From Owenia fusiformis (taxonomy: Eukaryota > Annelida > Polychaeta > Sabellida > Oweniidae), in contig CAIIXF020000009.1 of NCBI GenBank assembly GCA_903813345.2, forward strand, positions 12,210,030-12,270,029: 60,000 nucleotides of DNA, written 5' to 3'. The notes below the pieces were generated by a model that searched no databases, was not told the DNA's origin, and saw only the letters and a program-made list of their open reading frames with translations. Positions 48,201 through 60,000 of the stretch are shown here, piece after piece (position 1 is the first letter of the stretch; each line of letters opens with the position of its first letter). The translations under genes and the position numbers were made by a program.

Positions 48201-50567
48201 CAAGCCCATCATTGGTGGACAAGTACAGGGTGGGACCTCTTCAGTGCCATTGCTCTTTATCCTGTCTAGAATATCTTTGTCCAATAAAGCTTCTGCCTGA
48301 ACCTTCACTTCATTTTTTTCTTTATCAATTTCAATATTATTAGAAAGGTCAATAGCTTCCTCACCGGGAAAACCATTGAGATCTGTTGTGTCATAATCAA
48401 TATCACAGTCCTGGGGGTGAAGCTTAGGTGAGGCAAATCCTGGGTGCCAGTCTGATAAAGATGGTAACACAGTGCTTTTTTGGCTAACGTTAATGTTAAA
48501 TGAATCTGATTTATCTGCTAGGGGTTCACGTTTAGGTGTAGAGTAGCTAGTTTCAGATGTCCCTGTTGCTCCACTTGTACTAGGTTTTGGATCAGAGGCA
48601 GGATTTGAAACAGATGGGGAATCAAGTTGTCTATCTTGTATTTTTATGCTAGCTTCTTTGGCTAATTCAAGTATACTATCTGCTAGTTCCTCATCCTCAG
48701 TGTGAGAAGACTGCCCAGCAGGGGCCGCATTTTCAAAAATGTTCACATTGGGAGGGGCCTGTTTTGGTGATCCTGTGGGTGTATCACCACGCTGTTTTGC
48801 AAGAAGTTCCGCCACAGTAGCAGCTTTCCGATGGCCCCCTTGCGGAGGCGCTGTATTGGCTAAAGTCCGAGAATTTTTTTCATTAGTACTACATGTCCTT
48901 GTTTTATCAATCCAATTAGCTGCTTTACTGGCATTGTCATAAGATGACCATGATTGATCAAAGTTTACATCTCCCGTCCCTGATCGGTCACTTATCCCTT
49001 GAAATGCATTTAAACCCTGAGAAAGTTGAGGCTGGTTAGAAGATGTTCCACTTGTTTGGAAAGAATCCGATTTTTCAACTAACCTGGCCTGAAGTCCATC
49101 CAATAGATGGCTCTGTTGATTCTGACTTTGAGAAAATGTTGACGATGATGAACTATCATCAGAAAAAGCAAATGGGTCCATGGACGATTGAGACGAAGCT
49201 TTTGATATAGATGGCACTTTATCTCCTTTTTTACTGATAACATCATGCATCATTGCACGCACAGTGTCAATACTTGGGAGCTGATTCACCCCACTAAATC
49301 CCCCCGTGTTCTCCCTTGGGGAGGCCTCCTTAGGGCCCCCTGCATCCTGCCCCCCTGGTTGATTCATCTGGGGTAAAGGCATGTCAGGGGTGCCTAGTCC
49401 CATCTGAAATTTACCCCCAGCACGTTTGCCTTTACCACCACCCCGAGATTTTTTCTTCTTTTTCTCTGGGTCCTCAGGGGGAGGAGGCTGAAGCATCATG
49501 CTCTGGGCCTGTACTATACTTTGTACATACTCTCGATATTTTGCGATTTGTTCAGAATCAGCATTGGACATGGCAGCGGCAACTGAATTGGCGTTACCCT
49601 TTTTCTTATTTGGCCCTCCTTCTGATCTCGGTGTCTCATTATTGGCCAAACTCCCTTTTGTCTCACTCCCCATATTGTCCTTGCTATCATACGGCCTTGG
49701 AAATTCACCATCAAATGGCCTAGGGGGTTGGCTATCACAAGGCCTAGTTGATGGGCTATTTTCAAAGGACCAATCACTCGGTTTAGGGAATCCTGTATCA
49801 TAGGGCATGGTTTTGGAATCATGAAGTCGTATGTCACCATCATGTGGCAATTGACTATCATGGGATTTGAAGGATCCAGAGTCAAAGCTATGTGAGAGAA
49901 ATTTTTCAGGATCTAATTCTGAGGATCTGGAATCTGTGCTTGATAACCTAGAATTTGGACCATATACTGATCTCTGCGATAAAGTATCTATAGTTTCTAT
50001 AGCAACAGGTTTCATTGAATCACTCAAATCCTGAGGTTTAATATAGCTGGCCCCATATTTATGCTGTGCTTGTATGGGGCCTTCCAGAGACCCCTTATCA
50101 CAGTCACTAGTCTCTACTCCTTCCTCACCCATTCCAGACACTTTTAAAATAATATCATCTAACTTATCACTCGCTTCTTTTGACATTGGTGGCTGGGGGG
50201 CTCGTTGCTTAGCAACAGGAGACTTCTTGTGTACACTGCCCCCCTGTGTGTTTTCAAAATATGCTGCCATATCATAATAATGTCCATCCTGCTGTTGTCT
50301 TATCTGAGACTGTTTATCGTCAGTTTTAATATCACTAAAATTTTGCTGCTGTTGCTGCTGCTGTTGATAATGCTGTTGCTGATTTTGCTGATGTTGTTGA
50401 CGCTGCTGCAGCAGGCGTTGAGCTGCCTGCTGTGTTTGTACCTGTAGGGCAACAGTCTCTTGCTGGGTCTGGTTGTTTTTATACTGCTGGTGCTTCAACC
50501 ATTCCTGGCACTCATTGGTTGGACTGGAACATGGTTTCTCTTTACTCACACACATAGTTGATGGTCC
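39288..50567 (-). CDS. TET: TET methylcytosine dioxygenase (6 exons in window; 5' end uncertain)
   Basis: Minus-strand exons: 50567-48115, 45428-45335, 44931-44723, 44251-44017, 43367-43230, 42938-39288; all GT-AG, in phase, about 2259 aa. TET enzymes oxidise 5-methylcytosine to 5-hydroxymethylcytosine and further, using Fe(II) and 2-oxoglutarate in the nucleus. Exon 1 here is Q/S-rich and ends in the start of the Cys-rich domain (CTCPPM...[11 protein letters not shown]). Exons 2-4 supply [27 protein letters not shown] and [18 protein letters not shown]. Exon 5 has the iron-binding HxD motif in [11 protein letters not shown]. The last exon has the third iron ligand in [11 protein letters not shown] and the 2-oxoglutarate arginine in NRYLPTR. 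The core is split by a low-complexity insert of roughly 950 aa. No CXXC zinc finger is visible. A TGA lies just upstream of the first acceptor, so translation either enters by splicing or starts at the ATG 50555-50553. Confidence 0.94.
40110..40560 (-). repeat. 33-bp coding minisatellite in TET (11-aa repeat)
   Basis: About 13 units encoding [10 protein letters not shown]-type 11-residue repeats (S/P/L/V variation at one position), in frame within the TET insert. The antisense strand is also open (NEAVDVL repeats) only because of the unit composition. Confidence 0.93.
42622..42700 (-). other. AT-hook-like motifs in the TET insert
   Basis: The protein reads [11 protein letters not shown], and shortly after [12 protein letters not shown] flanked by K/R is the AT-hook core for minor-groove DNA binding. 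A further basic [12 protein letters not shown] lies near the C-terminus (about 39460-39495). In a protein without visible CXXC domain these could aid DNA binding; that role is an inference. Confidence 0.65.
43605..43840. repeat. 20-bp minisatellite in TET intron
   Basis: About 11 units of GGCACAAAGGCACTAAGGGAAT (20-22 bp) in the intron between the exons ending at 44017 and starting at 43367. Confidence 0.9.
44340..44660. repeat. AT-rich degenerate repeat in TET intron
   Basis: Variants of TCTCTAATATTACAACAT recur irregularly through the interval. Confidence 0.5.
45451..45480 (+). mobile_element. Mariner-like terminal sequence
   Basis: TATACAGGGTGTCTCAAAAA starts about 25 bp upstream (on + strand, to the right) of the TET exon ending at 45428. 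No matching opposite end identified. Confidence 0.45.
45595..46060. repeat. 466-bp direct repeat, copy 1
   Basis: Left member of the pair; differs from copy 2 at very few bases (for example AAAAAAATCGCA against AAAAATATCGCA). Confidence 0.93.
46865..47330. repeat. 466-bp direct repeat, copy 2
   Basis: Right member of the pair, same length and orientation as copy 1. Confidence 0.93.
47940..48095. mobile_element. MITE fragment near TET exon
   Basis: GAACCTCTGTTAGTTGAACA and AGGTGTTCTACTTAAACAG resemble the inner sequence of the CAGTAAAA MITE family seen at 30592 and 32073. It ends about 20 bp from the splice donor of the TET exon 48115-50567. Confidence 0.35.
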
Positions 50568-52040
50568 CTGAAATCACAAATACACATAAATATCAAATAT
50601 GTTTTTACTTATTTATTTAATTTCATATTTACAGTATAGAGAAACTACATGTGCATAAAATTAAATTTTGACGATAATACGCGAAAATCAATAAATATCA
50701 TGTTTCAACTTCTTTTTTCATGGTCGTAAGAATTTCACATACGCTATCTCACATACAAACAAGAAGTTTGCATATTTTTCAGATGATTTATTAGTGTATT
50801 GATCAATCATATTGCCATAACTTGTAACAAAGTCTTACCACCATTTATTTAACATGCAACTGAAATATAAAGGTGCCAATATAAATATATTGGTTGACAT
50901 CAACCATTAGAACTGTACTTAATAGCCAGGACAGCTTCATGAGCAGCAAGGTAACAGACGATTTTTTCACTGGTCATTTTGTCATTTTTACAAAAACTGG
51001 TGACTGATTTTAGGAAATTTACGACTTTTCCAGTTAAAAATGTCTAATTATTTTGCTCGTGTTTATAGAAGTTGAAATTGGCAGTTATTCTAACACAACC
51101 TTAAAGCTTTATTTGATATAATGTATTTGAGGTGAGTTGATGAATGTTTCCATTTATAATTAATGAATTATTGATTCTTATTTAATCTGGAAAAATGGCA
51201 AATTAAGCCATACCACCCAGTCTTACGCACAGCTTCATGTTATTATTGATTTGACAGCTCAGTATCTTGCACAGGTATTTTTGAAGCTGTGCAGTAGACT
51301 GTGACATATTAGACTGTATTGCATTAGACTTTAAGCAGAAGACTGAAACACACATGAGACTGTATCATATCAGAATGAGTTATCTCTTTGAGCCAGATGT
51401 TTTCAAGACACAATGGTTTGACCCAACTGTGTTTTACATAAGGTGATCAGACAAAAACAAAAAATAAACAAAGTTTGTTTTATAATAACAAACACCTAAA
51501 CACCTGTCCTAAAACACAAAAGCATGATCAGTCTGGAAAATGTTGACTTTGGGAATTATTTCAAGTCGAAAAATCCTGCTCTAGTATGAAATATGCCAGG
51601 TTATAAAGTCGCCTCGACCCATTAGCAATAACTCATTTATCAATACTTTTATTTTAAAATGCTAGGGAAATTATGTTTCATAACAAAAAATTGAAAGACA
51701 ATTATCAAGGACATTACAAATCACAACAATTACTGTAGTGAAAACAAAGGCTCTTCAATGAAATGAATAGCTGATTATTTTGAATAAGTGGAAAACAATA
51801 CATTACAGTTTTACTGTCTCGTCTCCAATAAGGCAGATGTCTTAAAGGTACAGACAATTTTTTCTCATGTCACAGAATTTGTTCTTACAAAGACTTGTAA
51901 TCCAAAAATGATAATTATCAAAACAAAACAAGATATTTCTACCAATTCTTGTCCATTCCACATGAATCTTTGTAACACAAGGGGTAAAGAAAGGTACAAT
52001 TGTGGATGCAATCTTTAAAAAAATATTGCAAATGTTTTCC
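50568..52040. other. TET upstream intron or 5' flank, no exon seen
   Basis: AT-rich. A CXXC exon, expected upstream in many TET genes, was looked for on the minus strand and not found. A segment near 50930-51060 resembles the MITE at 52049-52222. Confidence 0.45.
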
Positions 52041-52048
52041 TAACAATT

Positions 52049-52222
52049 CAGGGGTTTCATTAGCAGCAGGCAACAGGCAATTTTCACCGGTTGTTTTCAC
52101 AAAATTGCCTGTTGATTTTAGGGACTTTTAACTTTTCCATGTTGAATTTATGATTTCCATTAATTTTGCCTGTTGTTTTCATTTCTTTAGCCTGTTGTGA
52201 AAAATTCTAGTGAAACCCCTGC
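52049..52222. mobile_element. Short MITE with CAGGGGTTTCAYTAG termini
   Basis: CAGGGGTTTCATTAG at 52049-52063 and CTAGTGAAACCCCTG at 52208-52222 are inverted matches at 14 of 15 bases, 174 bp overall. Inner sequence repeats GCCTGTTG/CAACAGGC words. A degenerate relative lies at about 50930-51060. Confidence 0.7.
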
Positions 52223-52984
52223 AATCCTAATTTTATTTTCTGAAAAAAAGAATTGAGATATCTGATAATTCAGAATAAAAATACACACAATATTGAATTA
52301 ATTCAATAATATAGAATAGAATAATTGATCTACAGTATTAGGTCAGCAACTTTAAAAATACAAAAGTACTGTACACAGTCTGCATTTTTAAGCAGTGAAT
52401 TTTCAAGATCTTAAATAATAGTACATTTCTGGACATTTCTCAAGCAAACCAAACATACATGTAAGGAGCTTTCCATGGATTAAAGCTACGGAATAATCCT
52501 AGTATACATTAAAATAAATCACAATATAGTGTAATCATACTTCTAAAGACATTAGTCATATAAATTAAAGAACCCTTAAAGAATGGGATTAATCACAATG
52601 AAGTGTCACATGAAATTCGGAATAATGAATCAATATTACTGATTACAGGAGTGCCTTTTATTAACACAAGGCAGGTGTTAAATCTAAAGACAAATACACA
52701 GAAAGATGAATGCTTTAAAATATTGTATTCAAGTAGGATTCGTTGAAAAGACTTTGAGTACATATTAACACTAAAAATTTCCAAGCCAGGTGTACTTTAG
52801 GGATAGACAAGCTTGTCTGGCATCTCCATGCTTTCATTGTAATGTTCTTTTTGTATTTTCAAACCAGTAGAATTTCTAAAAATGTCATTACTCATGAAAA
52901 CTACTTTATTCATTATCTGATGATTTTCTGCCATGTTATTTTCAAAATTCTGTATGAAACTAATCTGACACTACCTCTGGCCAC

Positions 52985-53240
52985 AGCTTAGCTGCACATA
53001 ATACTGCCCGAAATATACAAAAGTAAGGTATTTAAAATATGAATGTATATTTTCATATATAGATATTGCGCTGTGGTCCTTTGATTGCTTATTCTTAGGC
53101 TTGATAGACTTATATTTTATTGCTTTGCAATATTGAACTATCTGAAATATACAAGTTTTGTCTCTCAAATATAAATATATTTTTCCAAAAACTATTGCAC
53201 TATGGTCCCTTGATTGTTTATTTCTAGATTTGAAAAATCT
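52985..53240. repeat. Duplicated segment of about 130 bp
   Basis: GAAATATACAA...TATTGCGCTGTGGTCCTTTG near 53010-53080 recurs as GAAATATACAA...TATTGCACTATGGTCCCTTG near 53143-53210. Confidence 0.6.
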
Positions 53241-53244
53241 ATTT

Positions 53245-53422
53245 GGACAGTTCTATAAACTGTAAATCAGATACTGTCTTAAAAACTGTAAATCAGATAC
53301 AGTTCTATAAACTGTAAATCAGATACTGTCTTATAAACTGTAAATCAGATACTGTCTTATAAACTGTAAATCAGATACAGTTCCATAAACTGTAAATCAG
53401 ATAAAGTCTTATAAACTGTAAA
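53245..53422. repeat. ~26-bp repeat AAACTGTAAATCAGATACTG
   Basis: Seven units of AAACTGTAAATCAGATACAG or ...ACTGTCTTAT spaced 25-27 bp. Confidence 0.9.
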
Positions 53423-53519
53423 TCTTCATGTAGCTTGGGTTCACTCCACTTCCAAGTCCTCCCATTAAAACACATTGATGAACCTCTGACAAGCATATAT
53501 AGGGGTTATGCACTGGGAG

Positions 53520-53770
53520 GTTTTGGATACAGGGAATATCCCGAGGGATATACAATATATCTTCCCGAGGGACCGAAATTAAATTTTAAAATTAAAAAAT
53601 TAAAACTTTTGATATTTAAACTTTTGAAAAATTCCCGGGAGCGGGATGGATATATTATATCTGCCCGCATTTGGCCTGGAGCGGGACATATACAATATAT
53701 CCTGCCCGCTCCTCAGATACGATATATATTCCCGGGTGATATCTACCCCAAACCCACTCAAGTATGAGAT
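53520..53770. repeat. GCCCGC/CCCGGG palindrome repeat, second locus
   Basis: ATACAATATATCTTCCCGAG, ATTATATCTGCCCGC and GGAGCGGGACATATACAATA form nested inverted repeats. The same words occur at 14489-15060. The 110-aa open frame crossing it is not a recognised protein. Confidence 0.6.
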
Positions 53771-54239
53771 ACACCTTTTTATCGATCATGTTGTTTCTAT
53801 AGAAACTCATAATGTCCTTAAAGTTTCCAAGAATCTAATAATAAGCACATACTGAGTATCATTTAACCCTGTCATTCAAAGCGAAAGAAGTTTGGGTTTC
53901 TTAAAATGGCCAAGAACCTAAATGTTTGTGAACCCTGCAGAAATATTGGTTTAAGCTAGGATATAAGTTGTACACATTTATTTAACAACTGAAACTTCTC
54001 AGAAGTTTGAAGCGTGAGAAGTTCAGTCACAATTGATAATATATGCATTCACCACAGAGGTGAAAATGAGATCCTAAGAGTAAACATGGTATCAAGTTTA
54101 GGTCCCAAAATATCTCAAATTTTATTAAAAGAGCTATGGATTTAGTGCTTTGTCCTTCAAGCATACCCAGAGATAGCTCTTTCACAAAGAAGCACAAGAA
54201 CACAAATGTGTACAAAATGTCCCCACCAATGGGTGATCC

Positions 54240-54810
54240 CATCAAATAGTTATCTTGAAAATGAGAAGACAAGACTTTACCGACACAGTTTGATGATGGA
54301 AAATCCAAAATGACCACCTTAAAATTTACGCAGAATGCCCAAAAATAGTTAGTTCTAGATTTTTATACGAAGAACCACCCCTGAAAATTTGAAATTGATC
54401 CGTCAAACAGTTAACCAGAAAACATGTAAACAAGACTTTACAGACAAGATTTTAGGATGGAAAATCCAAAATGGCTGCCTTGACATTTACCCAGAATGTC
54501 AAAAAACTAATCAGTTCTAGATTTTCATACCAAGAATCATCCCTGAAAATTTGAAATTGATCTACCAAATACTTCACCTGAAAACGTGTAGACAAGACTT
54601 CACAGACAAGATTTTAGGACGGAAAATCCAAAATGGCTGCCTTGACATTTATCCAGAATGCCAAAAAACTAATCAAATATAGATTTTCATACTTAGAATC
54701 ATCTCTGAAAATTCGAAATTGATCTACCAAGCGGTTCACCTATAAATACGTAGACAAGACTTTACAGGCAAGATTTTAAGACGGAAAATCCAAAATGGCT
54801 GCCTTGACAT
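54240..54810. repeat. ~180-bp tandem repeat, about 3-4 units
   Basis: Each unit contains AAGACTTTACAGACAAGATT, GGAAAATCCAAAATGGCTGC and TAGATTTTCATACCAAGAAT-like words. Leads into the dispersed repeat ending near 55130. Confidence 0.8.
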
Positions 54811-55029
54811 TCAAAATGGCTGACATGACTGAGCTAACAGATCCAAAACCTATTCAGATGTAGAATGAAGTGAGCTGAACAAGATATTAAAGTTTTAAAA
54901 GCAACTGTATAGCCGTTTTTCTTGAAGTTTGCAGACAAGGATTTTAGCATTTAACTTCAAAATGGCCGAGAGGAAGTGGGTATCGAGTTAAATTATCCTT
55001 GAAAATTTGGAGGTGATATCTGTAGTGGT

Positions 55030-55130
55030 TTTGGAGAAAACTGCCAGATATACGGACGGACAAGAGACAGATGGACGGACGCGCCTAGGCCGACAATATG
55101 GCCCCACACTATGTGGTGGGGACATAAAAA
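55030..55130. repeat. Dispersed repeat tail, GGACGGAC...GTGGGGACATAA
   Basis: ACGGACGGACAAGAGACAGA, TGGACGGACGCGCCTAGGCC and CACTATGTGGTGGGGACATA are characteristic of an interspersed non-coding family common in marine invertebrate genomes; related ends are at 13430-13555 and 56565-56706. Confidence 0.55.
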
Positions 55131-56560
55131 TATTAAAATGGATCTGGAGTAAAAAAGAAATTAAGACATTTTAGTGCTGAATTTTGTTCATGCTAAATTC
55201 ATCAAACTTATCCAAACAAAAGACACAAAACAAAGAAATGGACTTTGTCAAGTCTAAAGCAACATTTATTCACAAATATATTATTTCACTAAATTCATCA
55301 AAAAAATTATATACAAAATATGCAAAATGTAGACTTAAATGTTAAACCTAAAGCAACTTATACACAAATTAAGTGATAACAATTAGAGGAGATAACAATA
55401 GGTGATAATAACATTAATATCAAACTGTGATAACTTATGTTTATTGCTCAAATTAGAGGTGAATTAACAGGTAGTAATGCTTGGAGGACCTACAAATGTA
55501 TGACATAAATGTTACAACCCTCTAATTTTGGAATAACTTTCTTTCAATTTCAAGTGGTTGGTATGGAGGGAGGGGGCTAGAGTCCATCACCCTTTGATGG
55601 GGTAATATTTGATTTGGGGCCAGAAATCTTTGAGATCTTGATTTTCAGGCTCACCTATGATTACGATGGGATCTTCTTGATATTTATTGTAGATAGAGTA
55701 TGAAATGAGTTTTGTAGAAACTGTCATGCTCTTGTATAAAATCATCCAAAAATGTTTAAAAGTTTGTGGTTTAACTGTCATCATGAGTTATCTTTCAAGC
55801 GTTTTGTCAATAATATATCTTATCTTACCGTGTGGTTGGATCATGTCACAAATTATGATAAATATATTCGGTAAATTTTTAAATGTTGACAATGACAAAT
55901 AAATGAATTTTTAAGTGATTTGGCTTGAGAGCAAATTTCCTTGATGAAAACATGATTTCTCGAGTTATGGTTGTTGATTTTATGTACTTAAGACTGCCCC
56001 CCCCCCCCCTGCACTCAGTTCACACAACAAAATGTGTGAAAATGTCATGAATATTAAAAAAGTTATTCCAAATTGAAAAGTTGCATTTTTGTCACCAAGT
56101 TTGTCCAAAATTATAAAACTTAATTATACCTTTAAGATGAATTAAGATTGTTCAATTTTAGAATGAATCCATACTCAACCTTGGTGGGAAAAGAACAGGT
56201 GGTCGAGACAAAACCTCAAATAGACAAACTAAAGACAGAACAACTGAAGGTACATAAACATGACCTGAAAACGTAAACATGTCTGGTTTAATAGTTTTTG
56301 AATAATTGCAATTTTATTTAGCAACTCATTTTTGCAAAAATGCTACATGGTTACCATTGGTAGCCATTTTTTATTTGATGCATTTTGAAAAATTTCAAAA
56401 ATCAAATAAGTGAACCCAAGCTCTCTTGAAAATTATTAACCAAAAGCTAGCAAGGTTTAGTTGGAATGCGCAGATTGGCAGGTAGGCGTCTAGAATGAAG
56501 ATGTAAACTACTAGAAATGAGCAATTTAATTTAAATAAAAAAAAGGCATTAACATGCAAA
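55131..56560. other. Non-coding stretch
   Basis: AT-rich; contains a poly-C tract near 55989-55999. Short open frames on both strands have no recognisable domain. Confidence 0.5.
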
Positions 56561-56564
56561 ATGT

Positions 56565-56706
56565 CAACACCTGCCATTTGTTACAGATGCCAACCACCGA
56601 ATGCTGAACACCAAACACAGAATGCAAAACATCATCCACAAAAAGTAATTGGGGACTATAACAAACGGTCATAACGATATGCTATCACTTGTGGTGGTGA
56701 CATAAC
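56565..56706. repeat. Dispersed repeat with GTGGTGACATAA end
   Basis: CACCTGCCATTTGTTACAGA, GCTGAACACCAAACACAGAA and CACTTGTGGTGGTGACATAA; related to 13430-13555 and to words at 22262-22320 (CACTTGCCATTTGTTACATG). Confidence 0.6.
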
Positions 56707-59700
56707 TAAAGTAAAACATGTAATATTTATTCATCAAACATTTTATTTATGGCATTCCTTATGTGTGCATGTGATTTGAACAATAGATCAAAGCTCCGTG
56801 TTTCTTTGTTTTAAAGCTTATGTTTTAATTTCACTTGATAGAATTGAAAGCAGAACATTCTTCACCAGATGAAGGTTTTTTTCTTAATTTAAATGGAGTG
56901 ATGAAAATTGCTGACTTTTTGAAAGACAAATGTATTCTTAAAAATTCATGAAAAATGCAAAATCTGAATGCATGTGAAAAGCAGGCCTACATGTTAATAT
57001 GCATGTTTCAATCGAGAAATATCAACATATTTAATATTCATATTCCTAAACATACGCTGATTGATTTAAAATAAATTCTTAAATTCATACTTACTGATGA
57101 ATCTCAGCTTTAGCAATTACTTTTGATTCACATGTAATTTTTGATCGATTATCTAAACAGAATCGCTAAAACACCATTCTTTGTAAAACATCAGTGACTA
57201 CAACCAGGTTAAATCCTAGTCAGGACAGCCAATGAGTCACAAATTGTTATAAATAATGAAAATGTTTCTATGAATACAGGTTTAAATTGTGATAATAACG
57301 CAGGCTCTTATCAGAGGATAATTGTCGGGAGTATATGTGCAGACCATCACGTAGTAGGATTCAATGTTCAAGATATTGTATTGTAAAATAAAGCAGAGCC
57401 GACTACACTATCCATTAGATTAACAGCACAAAGAAACTAATAATTGCTAAAATTTTGATAAACTTCTCCGAGATTGTTTAAGAAATATCGAAATACAATA
57501 TGTAATGCTTCAATACATTATTTCTACACTTGTATTTTGTAGTTTTAACATCGTTTTATAGTTCTATTTTTAGTTCAAGGAAATTTAACATCAATGTTGA
57601 GCCTACAATATGACTTAAATGTGAAACTAAATTTCTGAGTATTTTTATCGTGTCACAAGTAGATTCGAACTAAAAATAATTTTTATAATGATCGAACAAA
57701 CCAAGTTATTTACGTTAATTGAAAGATCTTATCATGTTTAGTTTCATAACTTGTTCGATCCTTTATGTAACCCGGAAAGTAATTACATTTTACAAAGCCG
57801 AATAAAAATATCTTTCGGTCAAAACAAATCGTAGTAAGCTAGTTACATCGATAGTAAAGCGAAAACTAGCACATGGGATTCCCCTATTTATAGCGAGGCC
57901 GCTTTAAACCATGAAGCGAAATCACATAACTTTTGAGAACGATTCAAAACATTATTGGCTAACAAAGGTCAATTGAGTGCAACGCAACAACATAATAACC
58001 TTCTGGGATTCCCATTGGGCTATTTTTAACTACTAATGCTACCACAAGCCTAATATCACATAATGCCATTGCTAAGTAAACTAGAAGGTAACTAAGAATG
58101 GTGAACTTTGTCCCCAGAAAACAGCAAGGTGTTAGGCTACAGACAGCATAAATCATTATGGGAGACAGCGCAAGGGTCATATAAAGGTTGTACATAATCA
58201 ATCTATTATAGATAAAATTAAGCACTAGATTTGGGACTACAAGCAAACATTGTGCCTACTACATGTGAAGCTTAGTGGATTTATGAGCTTATAGGTACAT
58301 GTATTACAGTCCGATGCAGAGCTACAGCAATTGGCTGAAGTTGAGCATTATTTCCTACCCTGATTATCAAAGCCGAGTAATTAGGTAGATAAGCAGAAAC
58401 AAACTATTATGAAGTTTGATGAACATGTGTAATTACTAAAGCCTCAGTCATATTATATCTACGTTAAGTGTAGCTTAACAAAATTGATGTAGAAAATCTA
58501 CATCGTAGAGCTTATCCCTATGTATCCTGCATAAATCTCTACATTTTAGGAAGCTCAGATGTACAGGTACTGCAGTTAACTTGCTATATGGTGTAAATTT
58601 ATAATATGTTCTAAAGGAACGCTTCGACTCTATCTATCTTTAGAGTATACCAGAATCACAGAATCAGCATAGACTAAGTTGAGGAAAAAGTACTATTACA
58701 CATTTATGTTTATCATATTTCAAGAGCCTTCAAGAGAATATACAAGTTGAAGCAGCAAACTGTAACATCCAGCCTTGTACCAAAAAAAGAGTTAAAGATT
58801 GATATGTATACATGGATATGTAAGGAAGTTTGCCAGAGGTAATAGATAGTTGAGATTTGAGTATTGCAAACAGAAGCAGCTTATATCAACAGGCAAATCA
58901 ATTAAATAGATTCCAGTTCAGCAAAATGCAGGGAAGTGGAAACACATGAAGATAAACAGTTTCCTTACTCCATGTTTTCTCAAGTTTTTAACTCAGGGCC
59001 AAGGGTTGAAATCATGCCAAAAGCTTTCAGTGAGCAGGACCTCAAAAGTCCTAAAAAGAGGTGTGAAGTCAAACTTTCACAAAAGGAAGGTGCAAATTCA
59101 CATTTCACCCACTCCCACAAAGAATTCTGTTAAAATATGTCCAGATTTTTCATGTTTTTTGCCAAATTCCCTAAATCACCAATAAGGTGTACTAGAACAT
59201 CTGCTTGTGCCATGGTCTCATCATGGAAATGTAACAGTTTCTGCCTTTTCCCATAGATGTTCTCTTTATAAGCACTATAGGCTATCTAGTAACTGCCTCA
59301 CACAACATTTTGCAGAAGACAGAAAACGAAAAACGAAAATTCATGCATTTTTAAAATTGTAACTGTGAAAATGAAGTCTTGTGATATTATGCCCCTTTAA
59401 ACTCATATTTGCCTCAATATTTTAAATCTGCCTCACCAACTTCAAGATTCTGGCCACTGGCCAGACCCCTGCTGAGATTAAAACATAATATGCACAGATC
59501 TATACTGCTTGGACCTGAGTCTGCATACAAATCTTCATAAATCACAGAGAGCAGACACTTAGGTATCATCAAAATGATGAATAGCATGATAGCATAAGCA
59601 GCGCTTGCATTAGGTTAGAAAATTTGTGAGTCCCAAGGACGCAATTTTCTTTAAAAAGTGTGTCCTTTGAAAAAAAGTGTGTCCCCTATTTCTAGCCTGT

Positions 59701-60000
59701 TTTGAGGTATAACTTTATTTTAAAAGCATTTTTTACCAAAATACCTTTCAGTTTTTGATTTCTTGCCACGAATTTAAAACGGAAGTAAACGTTAAGTACG
59801 GACTGAATAAATGCATGTTCGTTCATTCGACAATGAATACATTCTATTTCATGAATAACCTAATATTTTTTTCTGAACAGGAAAAACTGTGGCGTGTCGA
59901 AAAAATTCGAGAGAATCATGATTATTTGTAAATATTCAACATGTTGAGCCTTATTTACGATTCAAATAAAGGTGAGAGATCATAATTATTTGTTTTTGTT
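56707..60000. other. Non-coding flank, nothing identified
   Basis: AT-rich sequence. Open frames of 60-95 codons (for example 57959-58246 on the minus strand) have no known domain, no splice-site context and no codon bias that I can see. Confidence 0.45.

Noticed and set aside
57959-58246. 95-aa hydrophobic minus-strand open frame
   Set aside because: Looks like a membrane protein by composition only; no homologous motif or gene structure seen.

Overview
This is a window of animal nuclear genome. The protein genes are split by GT-AG introns, the introns and spacers are AT-rich, and retroelement debris, DNA-transposon ends, foldback elements and minisatellites fill much of the rest. NRDE2, ATAD1 and TET genes with vertebrate-like domain layouts point to a DNA-methylating metazoan. 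Repeat style and recurrent ACATGTA-type words suggest a marine invertebrate, perhaps a lophotrochozoan, but I cannot name the species.

Layout. 1-8.4 kb is a transposon graveyard: a 5'-truncated LINE with clean target-site duplications, a decayed mariner-type transposase between short inverted repeats, a LINE tail and a foldback element. At 8.49-10.09 kb (+) lies an intronless gene for a secreted or surface somatomedin-B protein. It converges on NRDE2 (-), which I reconstructed as 11 coding exons from 28202 down to 10850, giving 1169 aa. ATAD1/Msp1 (+) starts only 203 bp from the NRDE2 start codon, so the two genes share a compact divergent promoter. ATAD1 has 10 coding exons (28406-34174, 367 aa). 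TET 5-methylcytosine dioxygenase (-) occupies 50567-39288 in six coding exons (about 2259 aa); its 5' end may lie outside the window. 50.6-60 kb holds no coding exon I can support.

How the genes relate. All three conserved genes are nuclear-encoded housekeeping or regulatory genes with unrelated jobs: nuclear RNA surveillance, mitochondrial/peroxisomal protein extraction, and DNA demethylation. Order is convergent (SMB gene/NRDE2), divergent (NRDE2/ATAD1), convergent (ATAD1/TET). The only arrangement that suggests co-regulation is the NRDE2-ATAD1 promoter, which carries two ETS-like cores.

Most unusual feature. The last NRDE2 intron contains about 22 tandem copies of a roughly 55-bp unit that is a duplicate of the gene's own final 3' splice site plus the start of the last exon. 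At least a dozen copies keep the AG, giving an array of decoy acceptors, and the unit is essentially stop-free in all three sense frames. A second, unrelated 49-bp array runs through the NRDE2 stop codon into its 3' UTR. Other points: a pair of 466-bp near-identical direct repeats with TGTCAC...GTGACA ends bounded by TTAT, a perfect 42-bp-arm hairpin in an ATAD1 intron, a 3.4-kb TIR-bounded element with a ~236-bp tandem array in NRDE2 intron 1, and a large AT-hook/Q-P-H-rich insert splitting the TET catalytic core.
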